A stretch of 64,000 bases of DNA, taken from NCBI GenBank assembly GCA_964536805.1, contig CAZHYQ010000011.1, positions 1 through 64,000 of the forward strand, given 5' to 3'. The position numbers were made by a program, and so were the translations under genes. The stretch comes from Longilinea sp964536805. Lineage in GTDB: Bacteria > Chloroflexota > Anaerolineae > Anaerolineales > Anaerolineaceae. The notes beneath the pieces were generated by a model that saw nothing but the letters and a program-made list of their open reading frames with translations, was not told the DNA's origin and ran no database searches. Positions 61,461 to 64,000 of this stretch are shown one piece after another (within the stretch, counting starts at the first letter, position 1; every line of letters begins with the position of its first letter).

Positions 61461-61868
61461 TTAACTCATTTTATTCTGGTCAACTGATCCTGAAATTATA
61501 GGTTCTCCCAACGCAATAGCTACCGCCAGGGCAAGGGTGCTGGTATGGCTGATGCTGATGGACCAGGTAAACAAACCAAGGCTTTCAGCCAGCCTGGCTG
61601 CCTCGCCATGCAATACCAGTTGCGGTTCGCCGGCCGGACCTTCAACAGTTTCGATTTCCTGCCAGCTGACTGGCCCAATGCCGGTTTGCAGCGCCTTTGC
61701 GACTGCCTCTTTCACCGCAAAACGGCCAGCCAGGCTGGCATTTAAATTGTGGCTATTCTCCAGTTCTTGCGGGGTGAACACACGTTTTAGGAAACGCGGT
61801 TTTATGTTCGGGTTTAACCGCTCGAAACGGTCTATTTCCACCACATCCACCCCGGTGCGTAACTGCAT
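61461..61868 (-). CDS. acpS: Holo-[acyl-carrier-protein] synthase
   Basis: 135-residue enzyme that transfers 4'-phosphopantetheine from CoA to acyl carrier protein. GVDVVEIDRFERL (metal-binding Asp) at the start, LAGRFAVKEAVAKAL with the catalytic Glu/Lys, and WSISISHTSTLALAVAIA are characteristic. It starts ten bases after the stop of the M16-like gene upstream. Confidence 0.94.
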   Translation of the reverse strand: MQLRTGVDVVEIDRFERLNPNIKPRFLKRVFTPQELENSHNLNASLAGRFAVKEAVAKALQTGIGPVSWQEIETVEGPAGEPQLVLHGEAARLAESLGLFTWSISISHTSTLALAVAIALGEPIISGSVDQNKMS

Positions 61869-61878
61869 CCAATACCCC

Positions 61879-63171
61879 CTAGACTAATTCGGGCCCAGAA
61901 CTTATGGTAACCATGCGATCTGGAAATAAGTAATGCCGGGCGGCCTGAAGAACATCTTCTGGCGTAATGGCTGCCACATGTCTCGAGAATTGCTGGTAAT
62001 AATCCATCCCTAAATGAAAACGTTCCAAATTTAGCAGCGCTGCCGCGACGCCGTTATTGGATTCCATTGAAAGCGGCAGCCGCCCAATGTAATTTGCCTG
62101 GCTATCTTGAAGTTCCTCAATACTGACCGGTTCAGAAATGAACCTTTGTATTTCGGTCAAAATGAGGTCAATCGTGCGTTGTAGATTTGCCGGGTTAACG
62201 CCGGCGGAGACTTCCCATGAGCCTGTATAGATCCAGGAATTTAAACTGGTGGAAGCATAATAAGCCAGGCCGGCCTGTTCGCGAACCACATCGCCAATAC
62301 GGCCCATCATGCCGAATTGGCCGAGAATGTTGTTGCCGAGGGATGCAGCCAGATAATCGGGGCTGCTGCGTTTTGGACCAAAACCGCCCATGACCAGATC
62401 AGTCTGGCTTTTTCCTGCCAAAGGGATGTGCTCCCGGACCGCTGCTGTTATCGGCTGGAGAGATGGAAGGATGGGCGGTTCGGGCTGAAAAGGATTTTCC
62501 CATCCGCCCAGCACATCGTTGACGAAATCATAGGCTTGGCTGGCTGAAACAGCCCCGACGACCACCAGTACCATGTTTCGGGGTCCGTAAACAAGCTGAT
62601 GATGTTGGAGAATATCCTCGCGTTGGACGGATTGAATAGTTTCTGTAAAACCATCCTCAGGCAAACCGTAAGGATGATTGGGAAAAACGATTTCATCAAA
62701 ACGAATCGATGCCCGGTCCGCCGTATCCTGGTCGCGCATCGCCAACCCGGTGAGAAGTTGCGCGCGCAGCCGTTCGATATGGTCCGCTGGGAAAATGGGT
62801 TCGCGAATGGCTTCGCTGAGTGTTCCCAACAGCAAGGGCAGATCTTCGGCCAAGGCCCGGCCGCCAAAACTGGTATTATGTACACTCGCGCCAAACCCCA
62901 GGCTGGCTCCTACCGATTCTAGGCCGTCATAAATCTGTTGGAAGGTATGTTTTTGCGTGCCCCGCATGAGCGCGAGGGCAGTGTAATGGGCAAGTCCAAG
63001 TTTCTCGCGCGAGTCGAAAATGCTGCCGCTGGGAAGATATCCGCTGACCACAACGGAAGGGCTGCTGAAATTGGACCGGGTGAGCAGGATGATGCCATTG
63101 GGCAGAATGCTGCGCGTAATATCCTGCGGACCAGGTAGCGATTTCCAAGAAATTTCTGCAGCACTTTTCAT
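61879..63171 (-). CDS. M16-family peptidase homologue lacking the zinc motif
   Basis: 430-residue protein of the insulinase/mitochondrial-processing-peptidase fold. It has two M16 repeats (NGIILLTRSNFSSPSVVVSGYLPSGSIFDSREKLGLAHYTALALMRGT; later PLAGKSQTDLVMGGFGPKRSSPDYLAASLGNNILGQFGMMGRIGDVVREQAGLAYYAST). The HxxEH zinc site expected after GLAHYTA is absent, so it should be the non-catalytic partner. It overlaps the next M16 gene by four bases, as in many two-gene M16 pairs. Confidence 0.9.
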   Translation of the reverse strand: MKSAAEISWKSLPGPQDITRSILPNGIILLTRSNFSSPSVVVSGYLPSGSIFDSREKLGLAHYTALALMRGTQKHTFQQIYDGLESVGASLGFGASVHNTSFGGRALAEDLPLLLGTLSEAIREPIFPADHIERLRAQLLTGLAMRDQDTADRASIRFDEIVFPNHPYGLPEDGFTETIQSVQREDILQHHQLVYGPRNMVLVVVGAVSASQAYDFVNDVLGGWENPFQPEPPILPSLQPITAAVREHIPLAGKSQTDLVMGGFGPKRSSPDYLAASLGNNILGQFGMMGRIGDVVREQAGLAYYASTSLNSWIYTGSWEVSAGVNPANLQRTIDLILTEIQRFISEPVSIEELQDSQANYIGRLPLSMESNNGVAAALLNLERFHLGMDYYQQFSRHVAAITPEDVLQAARHYLFPDRMVTISSGPELV

Positions 63172-64000
63172 TCCTGGGCGTTCTCCTCTCCATTGGGGAT
63201 ATAAACGCCAACCACCCTGCGACGGGGATCGAGGTATTCCCGGGCAATTCGCTGCAAATCTGCCGGTGTCACCTGTGCGAGCCGTTCCATATATTCATTA
63301 AACCAATGGTACGTCGCGAACATCTCGGCATAACCCAGCCAAAAAGCCTGGTTGGTAATATTTTCGCTGCCGTAAGCGAATATTGCGCGTGCTTGTTTAA
63401 TGGCGCGGGTGATTTCATCGGGGTGAACCATGTCCTGCTGCAAACGTTCAATTTCAGCATCCACCGCCTTCAATATGGCATCGACGCTTTGGCCAGGCCG
63501 AACGGTAACGGTTATCTCATATAAAAATGGATCAACAGTGGCTTGCGTGCCGCCGCCAATGCCAGTTGCCAGTTCTTTTTCGACCAATGCCCGGTATAAA
63601 CGGCTGGTTTTATTTGAGGTACCGCCGCCTCCAAACATGTTTAAACTGGTTGGTCCGGTCAGCAGGCTATCCATCACAGCAAACGGGAAGAAGTCCGGAT
63701 TGGCTGCGGCAGGGGAACGGTAGGAAAGTTGGACGAAGGTGGTCTTCCCGGGCCCTTTCACCTCCACCCGGCGTTCAGCAGCCAAAGGCGGTTCGGGTTG
63801 CACGGAGTGGCTGTTTGTTCCGCCTGAGGGGATGGCACCGTAAAGGTGTTCCAGCCGCTTAATCATTGCACCCGTTTCGAAATCTCCAGCGATGGCGACC
63901 AGAGCGTTGCCAGGATGGTAATTTGCCTTGTAATGCCGGAAAAGATCCTCCCGTTGAATCGCCGCCAGATCCTGCGGCGAGCCGATGATCTCATTCCGGT
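63168..64000 (-). CDS. M16-family peptidase, 5' end beyond window (partial)
   Basis: C-terminal part (at least 277 residues) of a second M16 protein; the frame stays open to the window edge with NEIIGSPQDLAAIQREDLFRHYKANYHPGNALVAIAGDFETGAMIKRLE upstream of the first internal Met. It carries the second M16 repeat: FFPFAVMDSLLTGPTSLNMFGGGGTSNKTSRLYRALVEKELATGIGG. The N-terminal half, where the HxxEH zinc motif would be, is not in the window, so activity cannot be judged; by pairing with the motif-less neighbour it is likely the active subunit. Confidence 0.9.
   Translation of the reverse strand, partial: RNEIIGSPQDLAAIQREDLFRHYKANYHPGNALVAIAGDFETGAMIKRLEHLYGAIPSGGTNSHSVQPEPPLAAERRVEVKGPGKTTFVQLSYRSPAAANPDFFPFAVMDSLLTGPTSLNMFGGGGTSNKTSRLYRALVEKELATGIGGGTQATVDPFLYEITVTVRPGQSVDAILKAVDAEIERLQQDMVHPDEITRAIKQARAIFAYGSENITNQAFWLGYAEMFATYHWFNEYMERLAQVTPADLQRIAREYLDPRRRVVGVYIPNGEENAQE

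Overview
The window looks like chromosomal DNA of a Chloroflexota bacterium, most likely class Anaerolineae. This is inferred from the gene content (NuoL/H-type [NiFe] hydrogenase, several lipoproteins with Ser/Thr/Pro-rich or Ig-like regions, tandem LiaF-type membrane proteins, Class II fructose bisphosphatase) and from moderately GC-rich coding style; no rRNA is present to confirm it. Genes are densely packed, good Shine-Dalgarno sites decide most starts, and GTG starts are used in places. I see no phage, insertion sequence, integrase or CRISPR array.

Layout. 1-3.7 kb (minus strand): tRNA-Val(CAC) and the phosphate transporter pstS-pstC-pstA-pstB. 3.7-11 kb: gyrA, a small membrane protein, birA, hsp20, a class V aminotransferase and a conserved unknown gene, then tRNA-Arg(CCT). 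10.8-11.5 kb is an almost gene-free stretch full of strong hairpins, including a candidate small RNA with two identical C-rich loops. 11.5-16.6 kb: NYN nuclease-like protein, lamin-tail and DUF1992 proteins, the replication/repair cluster dnaX-ebfC-recR, and a YceI-like lipoprotein. 16.7-21.3 kb: HerA-like ATPase and a polytopic membrane glycosyltransferase-like protein.

21.3-29.8 kb (minus strand) is one eleven-gene operon for a group 4 membrane-bound [NiFe] hydrogenase: Mrp/Mbh-like and NuoK-, NuoL-, NuoN- and NuoA-like membrane subunits, the small, linking and large subunits, NuoH- and NuoI-like subunits, and the dedicated maturation protease. The large subunit keeps all four nickel-binding cysteines and a C-terminal tail of the kind removed by HycI-type proteases, so it is predicted to be an active hydrogenase and not complex I.

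30-49.7 kb: a TPR-like protein, a very large alpha-2-macroglobulin-like lipoprotein lacking the thioester cysteine, an oligopeptide-type solute-binding lipoprotein whose domain order is circularly permuted, PAP2 phosphatase, D-Ala-D-Ala ligase-like enzyme behind a clear promoter/operator, tRNA-Sec (selC), site-2 protease, D-threonine aldolase/D-serine dehydratase-like enzyme, PolX, a peptidase S51-like protein, a membrane-anchored pseudo-PP2C protein and a cation efflux transporter with a terminator in its leader.

49.8-64 kb: four tandem LiaF/DUF5668-like membrane proteins and a SIMPL-domain lipoprotein; glpX; the lipid/translation cluster frr-uppS-cdsA; a NifU-like scaffold with a rhodanese; a degenerate FtsK-like ATPase with a small partner; a ParB-like protein; metallophosphoesterase; acpS; and two M16-family peptidase genes, the last cut by the window edge.

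The most unusual items are the circularly permuted SBP_bac_5 protein, the C-rich-loop RNA candidate next to tRNA-Arg, the attenuator-like leader of the cation transporter, and the complete group 4 hydrogenase operon with a NuoA-like subunit.
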